From: Poriferisodalis sp965205175
GTDB lineage: Bacteria > Actinomycetota > Acidimicrobiia > Acidimicrobiales > Poriferisodalaceae
Length of the DNA: 64,000 nt
Assembly: GCF_965205175.1 (NCBI RefSeq)
Contig: NZ_OZ242038.1
Coordinates: forward strand, 1,116,001 to 1,180,000
Reading direction: 5' to 3'
Part shown: one piece after another, positions 1 to 7,850 of the stretch
Layout of the letters: each line of letters begins with the position of its first letter
Numbering within the stretch: position 1 is the first letter of the stretch
The notes under the pieces: generated by a model
Database searches by the model: none
What the model saw: the letters and a program-made list of their open reading frames with translations, nothing else
Told to the model about the DNA's origin: nothing
Translations under genes and position numbers: made by a program

Positions 1-5
1 CGGCC

Positions 6-65
6 GAGCTAGGGCAGTCTGAGCTAGGCCAGTCTGAGCTAGGACAGCACGAACTGGGCCGCAGA
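6..65 (+). repeat. 15-bp tandem repeat (about 4 units)
   Basis: Units at 6-20, 21-35, 36-50 and a decayed 51-65 share the core GAGCTAGGSCAGTCT. They are in frame with mazG and would encode E-L-G-Q-S repeats if translation began upstream of the window. Confidence 0.85.
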
Positions 66-539
66 TTGGTCTCGCTGCACCGGGTGATCGCGACGCTGCG
101 ACGGGAATGCCCGTGGGACCGTGTCCAGACGCACGCCTCTCTGGCGCCTTACGCGCTCGACGAGGCTGCCGAACTGGCCGAAGCACTGCAGGCAGCCCAC
201 GACGCGCTGTCCAGCGAGCCGAACCAGACCGTCGCAGCCACCGCCACCGAGGATCTCGTGGAGGAGCTCGGCGACGTGCTGCTGCAGGTGTTGATGAATG
301 CCGCCATCGGCGAGCAAGCGGGCACGTTCACGCTGGTCGAGGTGCTCGAGACCGTCGAGGCCAAGATGGTGCGCCGCCACCCGCATGTGTTCCGTCGCGA
401 TCCGAGCGCTCCGGTGCCGACCGATGCGGAACTCTCGGTGCAATGGGAGGAGATCAAGGCCGCAGAGCGCGAAGCCCGCTCACACCGCATCGCAGCTCGC
501 GAAGCGCGCGACAGCCAAACCGCGTCGCCCTCCGGGTGA
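66..539 (+). CDS. mazG: MazG-family nucleoside triphosphate pyrophosphohydrolase
   Basis: MazG enzymes hydrolyse (often aberrant) NTPs to NMP and pyrophosphate in the cytoplasm. The family hallmark CPWDRVQTH is at residues 15-23. It is followed by the acidic metal-binding helix LDEAAELAEAL and by VEELGDVLLQVL, the two Glu-rich motifs that bind Mg. The product is 157 aa from a TTG start, long enough for a single MazG domain. The frame stays open upstream to base 3 through an ELGQS-coding minisatellite, so the true start may lie outside the window. It sits upstream of eno, a conserved actinobacterial order (mazG-eno-ftsB). The family is certain; the start is not. Confidence 0.88.
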   Translation: MVSLHRVIATLRRECPWDRVQTHASLAPYALDEAAELAEALQAAHDALSSEPNQTVAATATEDLVEELGDVLLQVLMNAAIGEQAGTFTLVEVLETVEAKMVRRHPHVFRRDPSAPVPTDAELSVQWEEIKAAEREARSHRIAAREARDSQTASPSG

Positions 540-693
540 GCTAGCAGACAGGCCGCGCTCACAAGCGAGCCCCCAGCACGAGCCGTTGCAGTCCCGAACC
601 GGCTGATGCGTCCCAGAACTGAAGGAGTGCTGACGGCCGAAGGCGCGAGCGACCCTGATCCGACCCGCTCGCTGGGCGATCGTGTTGGTTCTG

Positions 694-699
694 TACTCT
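694..699 (+). promoter_or_regulatory. -10 box of leaderless eno
   Basis: TACTCT ends 8 bases before the GTG at 708, which places the transcription start on the start codon. Confidence 0.45.
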
Positions 700-707
700 C
701 GTGTTGC

Positions 708-2006
708 GTGACAGCATGTGCCGGTACTCGGATCGCGCGAGTCATCGGTCGGGAAGTCCTGGACTCGCGCGGCAACCCCACCACTGAGGCCGAAGTACAC
801 ACCACTGCTGGCGCAGTGGGCCGTGCCATGGTGCCCTCCGGTGCCTCGACGGGACAGTTCGAGGCGGTCGAACTGCGAGACGGCGGCGTCCGCTACGGGG
901 GCAAGGGCGTTGCTGTCGCGGTGGGGCACGTGAACGGCGAGATCGCCGATGCGATCCTCGGCCTCGACGCGGTGGATCAGCGGCTGGTCGACCGAACGCT
1001 CATCGATCTGGACGCGACCATGAACAAGTCCCGTCTGGGCGCCAACGCGGTGCTGGCTGCTTCGCTGGCAACTGCGCACGCGGCCGCAGCCACGTTGGGG
1101 CAGCCGCTGTATCGCCAGCTCGGCGGTGCCAACGCGCATGTGCTGCCGACCCCGATGATGAACGTCATCAACGGCGGCGAGCACGCCGACAACAACATCG
1201 ACCTGCAGGAATTCATGATCGTCCCGGTCGGCGCAGCCTCCTACTCCGAGGCCCTGCGCTGGGGCGTCGAGACCTACCACGTATTGCGCGGCGTGCTGCG
1301 CTCCCGTGGGCTGTCGACCGCCGTCGGCGACGAAGGCGGGTTCGCTCCCGATCTCGACTCCAACGAGGCGGCGCTCGTGCTGCTGACCGAAGCGATCAGC
1401 CAAGCCGGATTCGAACCGGGCACCGACATCGCTATGGCGCTCGACGTGGCCTCCACCGAGTTCTACGCCGACGGCGTGTACACGTTGGCGGGCGAAGGCC
1501 GCAGCCTCGATGCTGCCGAGTTTGCGGCGTACCTTGCCGACCTCTGTGCGCGTTACCCGATCTGCTCGGTCGAGGACGGCATGGCCGAAGATGACTGGAG
1601 CGGCTGGTCGGTGCTGGGCGAACGCGTGGGCGCCGATGTACAGCTGGTGGGCGACGACCTGTTCGTCACGAACGTCGAGCGGCTCGAGCGTGGCATCGCA
1701 GCCGGAGTCGCCAACAGCGTCCTGGTGAAGGCCAATCAGATCGGCACGCTGACCGAGACCTTCGAGGCTGTCGAGCTGGCGACGCGATCCGGCTACACGG
1801 CGGTGCTGTCGCACCGATCCGGCGAGACCGAAGACGCCACCATCGCCGACGTGGCGGTGGCCACCAACTGCGGACAGATCAAGACCGGCGCGCCGGCGCG
1901 ATCGGATCGGGTGGCCAAGTACAACCGGCTGTTGCGCATCGAGGAAGCGCTGGGCGAGCAGGCCGCATACCGGGGCGGCAGTTCCCTCGCCGGCCGCGGT
2001 GCATGA
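708..2006 (+). CDS. eno: Enolase
   Basis: Enolase interconverts 2-phosphoglycerate and phosphoenolpyruvate in glycolysis. All signatures are present: GREVLDSRGNPT near residues 14-25, the mobile loop SGASTG (44-49), the catalytic Glu in VGDEGGFAPDL, Mg ligands in ALDVAST, SVEDGM and LVGDDLF, the catalytic Lys in VLVKANQIGTLTE, and SHRSGETED. The GTG at 708 gives 432 aa, the normal enolase length. An upstream in-frame ATG at 606 would add 34 unconserved residues. TACTCT eight bases upstream fits a leaderless start at 708. It follows mazG and precedes ftsB, the usual actinobacterial neighbourhood. Confidence 0.97.
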   Translation: MTACAGTRIARVIGREVLDSRGNPTTEAEVHTTAGAVGRAMVPSGASTGQFEAVELRDGGVRYGGKGVAVAVGHVNGEIADAILGLDAVDQRLVDRTLIDLDATMNKSRLGANAVLAASLATAHAAAATLGQPLYRQLGGANAHVLPTPMMNVINGGEHADNNIDLQEFMIVPVGAASYSEALRWGVETYHVLRGVLRSRGLSTAVGDEGGFAPDLDSNEAALVLLTEAISQAGFEPGTDIAMALDVASTEFYADGVYTLAGEGRSLDAAEFAAYLADLCARYPICSVEDGMAEDDWSGWSVLGERVGADVQLVGDDLFVTNVERLERGIAAGVANSVLVKANQIGTLTETFEAVELATRSGYTAVLSHRSGETEDATIADVAVATNCGQIKTGAPARSDRVAKYNRLLRIEEALGEQAAYRGGSSLAGRGA

Positions 2007-2066
2007 GAACGTGTCGCGTCAGCACATGAGCGGAAACTGCGTCTGCTCCGCACAGCGTCGTCGCTC

Positions 2067-2471
2067 GTGACTGCTCAGCCTGCTGCCGCCCAGCCCACGA
2101 AGCCGACACCGCAGGCGCCTCGCCAACGCCGTTCTCGGCGTGTAACGGTGCTGGTGGGCACGGTGGTCGTGGTGGGCTCGGTCGGCGTGCTGTCGGCGTT
2201 GTTGATCCCCTGGCAGTCGCTGGCCGCGCAGCGGCACAACATTGACCATGCAACTGAGACGCTCGCACGATTGCAAGCCGAGACGTCCGATCTGGCCGCA
2301 CAAGTAGCCGAGGCCAAGGATCCGGTGGTGGTCGAGCGCATTGCGCGCGAGCAGCTCTCGCTGGTGCGTGAGGGCGACATGCTGTTTCGCCTGAACGTGG
2401 ATCCCGCTGATGTCGTCACGTTGCCGGCAGCTTGGCCGCTGCCGGGCTTGGCGCATCTGCTCCTCGACTGA
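2067..2471 (+). CDS. ftsB: FtsB/DivIC-type septum formation initiator
   Basis: This is a bitopic cell-division protein that acts with FtsL/FtsQ at the septum. The 134-aa product has a basic Pro/Arg-rich cytoplasmic N-terminus (to about residue 25), one membrane segment (about 26-47) and a short coiled coil from NIDHATETLARLQAE. The family motif around AKDPVVVERIAREQLSLVREGD follows. Translation starts at GTG 2067. The position directly after eno is the standard one in Actinomycetota, where DUF501 and ppx normally follow. Here those two genes are displaced to about 16 kb by an inserted oxidoreductase block. Confidence 0.85.
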   Translation: MTAQPAAAQPTKPTPQAPRQRRSRRVTVLVGTVVVVGSVGVLSALLIPWQSLAAQRHNIDHATETLARLQAETSDLAAQVAEAKDPVVVERIAREQLSLVREGDMLFRLNVDPADVVTLPAAWPLPGLAHLLLD

Positions 2472-2727
2472 TGCGGCTGAACCGTTGCAGCAGCGACGCA
2501 CGCACGGCCGCAGCCCACGTGTCGCTGCCGCCCGGGTGCTCATGTGACCGCGAGCGCTGCTCAGATGGTGCATGATGGTGGCCGCTCAGGCTCGGGGCAG
2601 AGCGGACGACCTTGGCAGACGACCCTGCGGTCTGACGGCCAGAAACAATATGCTCGGCATTCGGGCCGGCTGACAGATCGCTCGGCCGGCAACGCCGACG
2701 AGATCCGACGAGACGGGAGAGGTCAAC

Positions 2728-3198
2728 GTGGAGATCAGTGTCACAGTGAACGGCGAGACTCGCCGCGGCGATGTCGAGCCGCGTACGCTGCTCGTGTACT
2801 GGCTGCGGGACGACCTGCGGCTGACCGGCACGAACATCGGCTGCGATACCTCGTCGTGCGGGGCATGCACCGTGCATGTCAACGGCGAGTCCGTGAAGTC
2901 GTGCACGATGCTGGCGGTCCAAGCCGACGGCGAGGAGATTCTGACCATCGAAGGCCTCGCTCCGTCAGAGGAAGAACTGCATCCGATGCAGGAGGCCTTC
3001 CGACAGAACCATGGCCTGCAATGCGGCTACTGCACTCCGGGCATGGTCATGGCGGCGGTATCGCTGCTGGAGGAGAACCCCGACCCCACCGAGCGGGAAG
3101 TCCGCCTCGGACTGGAAGGGAACCTGTGCCGCTGCACGGGTTACCACAACATCGTCAAGTCGGTGCTGGCCTGCGCCGCCGGCGAGACCACGGCCTGA
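2728..3198 (+). CDS. coxS: Molybdenum hydroxylase small (iron-sulfur) subunit, CoxS-like
   Basis: This is the electron-transfer subunit of CO dehydrogenase/xanthine oxidase-family enzymes and carries two [2Fe-2S] clusters. A plant-ferredoxin-type cluster is bound by C39, C44, C47 and C59. The second is bound by CGYC (C99, C102) and CRC (C134, C136). At 156 aa the length is typical. GTG 2728 is preceded by a GGGAGAGG ribosome-binding site. coxM follows after 13 bp, so the two are co-transcribed. The matching molybdopterin large subunit is not found in the window, so the substrate (CO or another small molecule) cannot be assigned. Confidence 0.92.
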   Translation: MEISVTVNGETRRGDVEPRTLLVYWLRDDLRLTGTNIGCDTSSCGACTVHVNGESVKSCTMLAVQADGEEILTIEGLAPSEEELHPMQEAFRQNHGLQCGYCTPGMVMAAVSLLEENPDPTEREVRLGLEGNLCRCTGYHNIVKSVLACAAGETTA

Positions 3199-3211
3199 AA
3201 GGAGCGCAGCG

Positions 3212-4039
3212 GTGATTCCTGCAGCATTCGACTACGTACGGGCCGGCTCGGCCGATGAGGCCATTGCGCTGCTCGGCGAGCACGGCGACGACGCCAAGCT
3301 GTTGGCGGGCGGACACTCCTTGCTGCCGATGATGAAGCTCCGCTTGGCGGTGCCGAGCGTGCTCATCGACATCGGCCGCGTCAACGACCTCAGCTACATC
3401 CAAGACGGCGGCGACCACATCGCCGTGGGCGCGCTCACTCGCCACCGTGCGCTGGAGACCAGCGACCTGCTGGCGGCGCAGTGCCCGCTGCTGGCGCATG
3501 TGGCCGGCGAGGTGGGCGACCCTCAAGTGCGCCACCGCGGCACCATCGGCGGCTCGCTGGCGCACTCCGACCCAGCGTCCGATCTGCCTGCGGCGGTGCT
3601 GGCGCTGGGCGGCACGCTCGTTGCGCAAGGTCCGGGCGGCAGCCGTGAGATACCTGCGGGCGAGTTCTTCACCGGCTACTTCGAGTCCGCTCTGGCGGAC
3701 GACGAGATGCTCACCGAGATCCGGGTGCCCAAGGCGCCAGGTGCCGGCTGGAACTACCAGAAGTTCAACCGGCGAGCCCAGGACTGGGCGATCGTCGGCG
3801 TCGCTGCGGTGACGGTCAACGGCGCAACGAACGTATCGCTGGTGAACATGGGCTCGGTGCCGCTGCGTGCCGGGGCGGTAGAAGCGGCACTGGCAGGCGG
3901 GGCCTCGGCTGCTGAAGCCGCCGAGCAGGCGGCCGAAGGCACGGACGCACCCACCGATCTGAACGCCGGCCCGGACTACCGCAACCACCTCGCTCGCGTC
4001 CTCACCCGCCGAGCACTAGCAGCCGCCGGCATCGACTGA
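3212..4039 (+). CDS. coxM: Molybdenum hydroxylase medium (FAD) subunit, CoxM-like
   Basis: This FAD-binding subunit accepts electrons from the [2Fe-2S] subunit. Both FAD pyrophosphate-binding motifs of the family are visible: AGGHSLLP at residues 32-39 and TIGGSLAHSDPASD near residue 110. A CODH-type C-terminal domain follows. The 275-aa length is normal. GTG 3212 is placed by AAAGGAG at 3198-3204. The 3' end overlaps the convergent hipA by 24 bp, leaving no room for a downstream coxL. Medium and small subunits without a large subunit are unusual, so the partner is presumably elsewhere in the genome. Confidence 0.92.
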   Translation: MIPAAFDYVRAGSADEAIALLGEHGDDAKLLAGGHSLLPMMKLRLAVPSVLIDIGRVNDLSYIQDGGDHIAVGALTRHRALETSDLLAAQCPLLAHVAGEVGDPQVRHRGTIGGSLAHSDPASDLPAAVLALGGTLVAQGPGGSREIPAGEFFTGYFESALADDEMLTEIRVPKAPGAGWNYQKFNRRAQDWAIVGVAAVTVNGATNVSLVNMGSVPLRAGAVEAALAGGASAAEAAEQAAEGTDAPTDLNAGPDYRNHLARVLTRRALAAAGID

Positions 4040-5527
4040 GCACACCGCCACCGCACCGCCCGGCGCTATTCGCCGCGCGAGGACGGCTTGGCTGCCGGGA
4101 CTGTCAGGATGCAGCGGGCATGGGCCGCTGAGAAGTCTGCGGCGGCATGTTCCGCCTTTTGTGGGCTGCTCGCAGAGGACGGCACGGCCGGCGCTGACGG
4201 CCGCCCAGGTTCCCGACGCGAGCGACGCGCTCCGTGTGGCTGTCGTGTCCGGGAACCGACCAGCGAGGTTCTCGCAGCGGTCGGAGACGCCACGGACCAG
4301 GCTCGCGACGATGCGACGGCCCGCGTCCTCAGCAGATAGTCCTTTGGCGGCTGCTTGCATGGCGGCAGGCACGCGGTGGGTCATGTCGCCGATTCGTTCC
4401 AGCAGGCGACCGGACGGCAGCCCTACGGACTGAGCGAACCCATCCCAGTAGTCGGGGCAGTCAGCATCGCCGAACGTGGATTCACCGTCGACGCTCATGG
4501 CCATGCGCGTGTCTTCGATGGGGTGCGGAGAGAACGGAATGAACGAGATCACGTCGTACAGCGGAGCGAGCCTTGCATGATGCCCGTCGAGGATCATGGC
4601 GAAGTTCTTGGCGTGCGCGTCGGGCGCGCCGATGATCCAGTTGTACACGACCGCGTCTGCGAAGTGCTGCACGTCGCCGAGGGGATCTAGCGCATGTGCG
4701 CGTAGGTGCTGAGCGATTGCGGCCGGTGACGGGCCGCCGAGGACCTGATATTTCAGTTCGGGTACGATGCCGAGCGACTGGCACAAGTCCTCTTGGTGCA
4801 GCCTGCGCAAGCCATCTCCTGCAGCGACGCGATCCCAGCGCCGCACCGCCAGCACTCGCAGGCCGCCGAAGAGGATCACCTGGCTGCTGCTTGCGTCCAA
4901 CCCGAGAAACCGCGCCGCCTCAAGACTCAGATGCTCCGCCAAGTCTGCGCCGGGGAATCTGTCGATGCCAGGCTTGAGAATGTGCGAGGTGGGCGCTGCG
5001 CCGAACGGTACGCCGCACCGTCCGTCGTCGAGACGCACAGCGCATTTTGCCTGCGCGCCGGCCAAGCTGAACTGTCCGATACCGCGAGGCCCGTCCCAGT
5101 CATTCCAGTCCGCCCGCACCCGCGCCACCCATTCGGCCATCTCGGTCTCCGATACCCAATCGACCCCGCTGTGCCTGTCCGCCGGCAATGGCGTGCCCGC
5201 TGGGGTGAACTGCACTGCGCCGGCGCAGTCGAGGCCGATGGGCGTGGACAGCAACGACGAAGGGGAGCTGCTGCGCACCCGCTGTCTGTGCGCCCACCGG
5301 CGCCGCACAGACACATTGTCGGGTAGCAGGCCGTCAAGCCACGCCTCGGCCGGCATCGAATCGACGCTCAGAGGCATCGACAGCGACAGTGGGCCTGCGT
5401 TGGTGCGGCTTGACAGATAGCTGTATGCGTAGCGCAGTGTCGGCGCGTTGTCGCCGGTGACGATCGTTCCCGCATGCTGCCCGTGCAGGTAGACGTCGAG
5501 ATCGGCATGGAGCGGCACGCCGCTCAT
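4016..5527 (-). CDS. hipA: HipA-type serine/threonine kinase toxin
   Basis: This is a type II toxin kinase; the E. coli HipA phosphorylates GltX and induces persistence. The 503-aa product has an N-terminal HipA domain, the Gly-rich ATP loop SLAGAQAKCAV, the HILKP lysine strand, the catalytic D-x-x-x-K-N motif in GAPDAHAKNF, and the metal Asp in LAPLYDVIS. It carries a roughly 80-residue low-complexity C-terminal extension after GVSDRCENL, ending in a Cys/Arg-rich tail. That tail overlaps coxM antisense and may be spurious read-through of an older stop. hipB overlaps it by four bases (ATGA), implying translational coupling. The kinase residues look intact. Confidence 0.88.
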   Translation of the reverse strand: MSGVPLHADLDVYLHGQHAGTIVTGDNAPTLRYAYSYLSSRTNAGPLSLSMPLSVDSMPAEAWLDGLLPDNVSVRRRWAHRQRVRSSSPSSLLSTPIGLDCAGAVQFTPAGTPLPADRHSGVDWVSETEMAEWVARVRADWNDWDGPRGIGQFSLAGAQAKCAVRLDDGRCGVPFGAAPTSHILKPGIDRFPGADLAEHLSLEAARFLGLDASSSQVILFGGLRVLAVRRWDRVAAGDGLRRLHQEDLCQSLGIVPELKYQVLGGPSPAAIAQHLRAHALDPLGDVQHFADAVVYNWIIGAPDAHAKNFAMILDGHHARLAPLYDVISFIPFSPHPIEDTRMAMSVDGESTFGDADCPDYWDGFAQSVGLPSGRLLERIGDMTHRVPAAMQAAAKGLSAEDAGRRIVASLVRGVSDRCENLAGRFPDTTATRSASLASGTWAAVSAGRAVLCEQPTKGGTCRRRLLSGPCPLHPDSPGSQAVLARRIAPGGAVAVCSVDAGGC

Positions 5528-5760
5528 CTTGCAGCGTCGCGCTCGCGGTGGTGGATGGAGATGTCGTAGCCGAGCGGGTCCAGGAGTCGCTGCAGCGTCG
5601 TGCAGCTCACGTTTCGCTGGCCGTTCTCGATCAGAGCAATGGACGTCCTGTTCACGCGTGACAGTTGGGCCAGCTCCGCTTGCGTCATGCCGGCATCGCG
5701 TCGCGCGTTCCGAATCGCCGCGCCGATCAGATGCGGGGTTCGAAGCCGGTGGTAGGACAT
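5524..5760 (-). CDS. hipB: HipB-type antitoxin, XRE-family DNA-binding protein
   Basis: This antitoxin and autorepressor pairs with HipA. A Cro/C1-type helix-turn-helix spans roughly residues 10-65, with the recognisable AGMTQAELAQLSRVNRTSIALIE-type sequence followed by LQRLLDPLGYDI. I chose the ATG at 5760 (78 aa), the usual HipB length. The frame also extends to an ATG at 5826, but those 22 codons would run through the long palindrome that looks like the operator. The 4-bp overlap with hipA couples the pair. Confidence 0.85.
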   Translation of the reverse strand: MSYHRLRTPHLIGAAIRNARRDAGMTQAELAQLSRVNRTSIALIENGQRNVSCTTLQRLLDPLGYDISIHHRERDAAR

Positions 5761-5806
5761 CCTCGCCGGAGGCCGATCGTCCGTGTCGTGACGACTCACG
5801 ACGTCA

Positions 5807-5854
5807 ATGTACTGCATTCGATACATCGGCTTGGATGTATCGAATGCAGTACAT
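5807..5854. promoter_or_regulatory. hipBA operator: 21-bp inverted repeat
   Basis: Arms 5807-5827 and 5834-5854 are perfectly complementary over 21 bases around a 6-base spacer (GGCTTG). On the minus strand TTGCAC and TACATC, 17 bases apart, overlap the palindrome and look like the hipBA promoter. This matches the known autoregulation by HipB-HipA; binding itself is inferred. Confidence 0.75.
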
Positions 5855-5943
5855 CAGTGCAAATGTACTATCTGCGCAACATTGACTGGGCCGCGCCGAC
5901 ATGCGAGCACCTGCTGTCCCCGCCCAGCCGAAGGGCCGGGCGA

Positions 5944-6003
5944 TTCGGTGCTGACTCCTTCGGTGTTGACGAGTTCGGTGCTGACTAGTTCGGTGCTGAC
6001 TAG
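5944..6003. repeat. 15-bp tandem repeat (4 units)
   Basis: Four units of TTCGGTGCTGACTAG (5944, 5959, 5974, 5989) lie immediately downstream of the minus-strand fibronectin gene. The last two are identical, and the final unit covers that gene's stop codon. Confidence 0.9.
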
Positions 6004-6857
6004 TTCACTCGCGGCGGGGCGAACGTGAACGCGACCGGGCCCAAGCCGGCGCTGTTGACCGCTCGCAGCTCGATCTGATGCCACCTGCGGTCGATCTCAC
6101 CTCGCGGCGTGTATCTGATGGTGTACCCGGTGACCGTGTGCTTGACGGTGGAGATGTCGTGATCGACGACGCTGATCGTGGTCCACGGTCCCCAGCGACG
6201 GCCCGTGCGTCGTTGCCGCATCTTGTACTCGGTGATGGAGCTGTCGCGAGGGTTGTCCCAGTACAACACCACGGTGTCTCCGGCGGTCTCGACACGGACG
6301 TTCTTCGGCGGACGAGGCCGCGAGGGCGCCACCGTGGTCGAGGTGGTCGTCGTCGTGGTCGAGGTCGTCAGCTGTTGCCTCGGTTGGGGCTGCGCGACCA
6401 CCGAAGGTCCCCTGAGAGGCAGATCGGCCACAGCCTTCGATCTGCGGCTCGTTCCCGCTGCGTTCACGGCACGAATGCGGAAGTCGTAGCCGCGGTGGTC
6501 TGCCTTCCCGCGCGGCGTCTTGGTGGGGGGAAGCACGACCGTGTAGGTCGTCGTGCCGGCATCGGAGCCCGGAATGTCCGTCCAGGTGCCCCAGCGCTTC
6601 CCGTGCCGCCGCTGCAGCAGCTGATACTTCGTGATGGACTCGTCGCCTGGGTCATCCCAGGACAGGATCACCGAGTTCACTGCCGGCTCGCTCCGGAGGT
6701 TCTGGGGCCGGTCAGGCACAGACAGCGCATTGGTGCCGGTCTCGGCCTGCGCGGGCTGAGCTACCAGCGCAGCAAGCGGTGCCAGCAATGCCATCGTTGC
6801 CAGAGCAAATCTCCAGCGACGGCGCTGCGCTCGGCTGGTGTCGCGCCGCCGAGTCAT
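6000..6857 (-). CDS. Secreted protein with two fibronectin type III domains
   Basis: The ATG at 6857 gives a clear Sec signal peptide: an Arg-rich n-region, a hydrophobic core around LATMALLAPLAALVA, and an AQA cleavage site near residue 39. Two FN3 domains follow (about 48-140 and 195-285), each with an ILSWDDP/VLYWDNP strand and a closing AVNAAG/AVNSAG motif. A Thr-rich linker (about 170-195) separates them. The role is unknown; such proteins are often cell-surface or adhesion factors. The frame is open further upstream to an ATG at 6974 and crosses a 12-base homopolymer (C on the coding strand). Slippage there would uncouple the upstream starts. I favour 6857 because it begins the signal peptide. 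Confidence 0.75.
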   Translation of the reverse strand: MTRRRDTSRAQRRRWRFALATMALLAPLAALVAQPAQAETGTNALSVPDRPQNLRSEPAVNSVILSWDDPGDESITKYQLLQRRHGKRWGTWTDIPGSDAGTTTYTVVLPPTKTPRGKADHRGYDFRIRAVNAAGTSRRSKAVADLPLRGPSVVAQPQPRQQLTTSTTTTTTSTTVAPSRPRPPKNVRVETAGDTVVLYWDNPRDSSITEYKMRQRRTGRRWGPWTTISVVDHDISTVKHTVTGYTIRYTPRGEIDRRWHQIELRAVNSAGLGPVAFTFAPPRVN

Positions 6858-6875
6858 CAGCGTTCCGTCAGAATC

Positions 6876-6887
6876 GGGGGGGGGGGG
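6876..6887. repeat. Homopolymeric G12 tract
   Basis: Twelve consecutive G on the plus strand lie 19 bases upstream of the preferred FN3-protein start and inside the longer possible reading frame. Such a tract is a typical substrate for slipped-strand mispairing. Confidence 0.9.
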
Positions 6888-7015
6888 TGTGCTAAGCCCC
6901 GGCGGGCGTGTTGTTGGTGTCATGGTCCTGTCGCTCAGCGCGCTGAGAGGCGCGGCGGCTACCTCCTGAGCCACTTCTAGCGCGCTGTTGCACGCGTTTC
7001 AAGTTACGATTTCGC

Positions 7016-7759
7016 TCAGTCGAGCAGGCCGGCGGCTTGACCTCCGTCGATGAGCAATCCGGTGCCGGTGATGAACTTGGCCTGCTCGCTGCACAAGAAC
7101 GCGACCGCGGCGCCGAAGTCGTCTGCGTCGCCGCACACGCCCATCGGATTGCTCTTGCCGGCATCGGGCCGGTCCATCATCTTGGCCACCCGGTCGGTCC
7201 AGTGGGTGCCGGGCTGAGCGGAGTTCACCGTCACTCCGTCGGCCGCTACCTCGCGCGCGGTGATCTTGAGGAAGCTGGTCAGCCCGGCCCGCGCCACCGA
7301 GCTCGCGAGCAGAAACCCGATGGGCTGCTTCACGCCGACGCTGGTAATGGCGCACACCCGGCCCCAGCCCCGTTCCCGCATAGGGGGAACGGCAACCCGG
7401 CACATCTCGATCATGGTCTTGCAGTTCATGTCGAACGCCGATTGGTAGGCGTCGATCTCGGTGTTCTCGAACGTGCCCGGGGGCGGACCGCCGGCATTGG
7501 TGACCAAGATGTCCACCGAGCCCAGCCCCGCGATTGCCTGTTCCGCGAAGCTGCGTCCGCTTTCGGGGTGGCCGAGATCCACGTCGATCAGCAGCACTTC
7601 ACCGTCGATCTGCCCGGCGGCGGCTGCCAGACGCTCGGGGTCGCGGCCGCAGATGGCCACCCGGGCGCCCTCGGCAGCGAGCGCCTTGGCCGATCCGAGC
7701 CCTAGGCCCGCTGAGCCGGCAGCTACTGCTGCTGTGCGTCCTGCAATGCCGAGGTCCAT
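7016..7759 (-). CDS. SDR-family oxidoreductase lacking the catalytic Tyr
   Basis: This is a Rossmann-fold short-chain dehydrogenase of 247 aa. The N-terminal dinucleotide site is degenerate GSAGLGLG, followed by LVTNAGG, ITSVGVKQ with the usual Ser, and a C-terminal TGTGLLIDGG. The position of the YxxxK motif reads GFLLASSVARAG, with no Tyr. That substitution is known in a 3-oxoacyl-ACP-reductase-like SDR branch, so catalysis may be atypical. The start ATG 7759 is supported by GGGAGA nine bases upstream. It is divergent from the desaturase. The substrate is unknown. Confidence 0.8.
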   Translation of the reverse strand: MDLGIAGRTAAVAAGSAGLGLGSAKALAAEGARVAICGRDPERLAAAAGQIDGEVLLIDVDLGHPESGRSFAEQAIAGLGSVDILVTNAGGPPPGTFENTEIDAYQSAFDMNCKTMIEMCRVAVPPMRERGWGRVCAITSVGVKQPIGFLLASSVARAGLTSFLKITAREVAADGVTVNSAQPGTHWTDRVAKMMDRPDAGKSNPMGVCGDADDFGAAVAFLCSEQAKFITGTGLLIDGGQAAGLLD

Positions 7760-7838
7760 GGTGGTTCTCCCAGTTCGGTGAACATGGTTGAGCAATCGAT
7801 GGGCGGTCAATCCCAAGACTGCCTACTACGCGCACAAG

Positions 7839-7844
7839 TATGAT
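7839..7844 (+). promoter_or_regulatory. -10 box of leaderless desaturase gene
   Basis: TATGAT, one mismatch from TATAAT, ends 6 bases before GTG 7851. This supports that start and a leaderless mRNA. Confidence 0.55.
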
Positions 7845-7850
7845 CGAAGC

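Noticed and set aside
606..707. Longer enolase starting at ATG 606
   Set aside because: It adds 34 residues not found in enolases and would place the TACTCT -10 box inside the gene. GTG 708 gives the standard length.
5761..5826. N-terminally extended HipB starting at 5826
   Set aside because: The extra 22 codons lie in the operator palindrome and promoter and have no HTH character; ATG 5760 gives the normal length.
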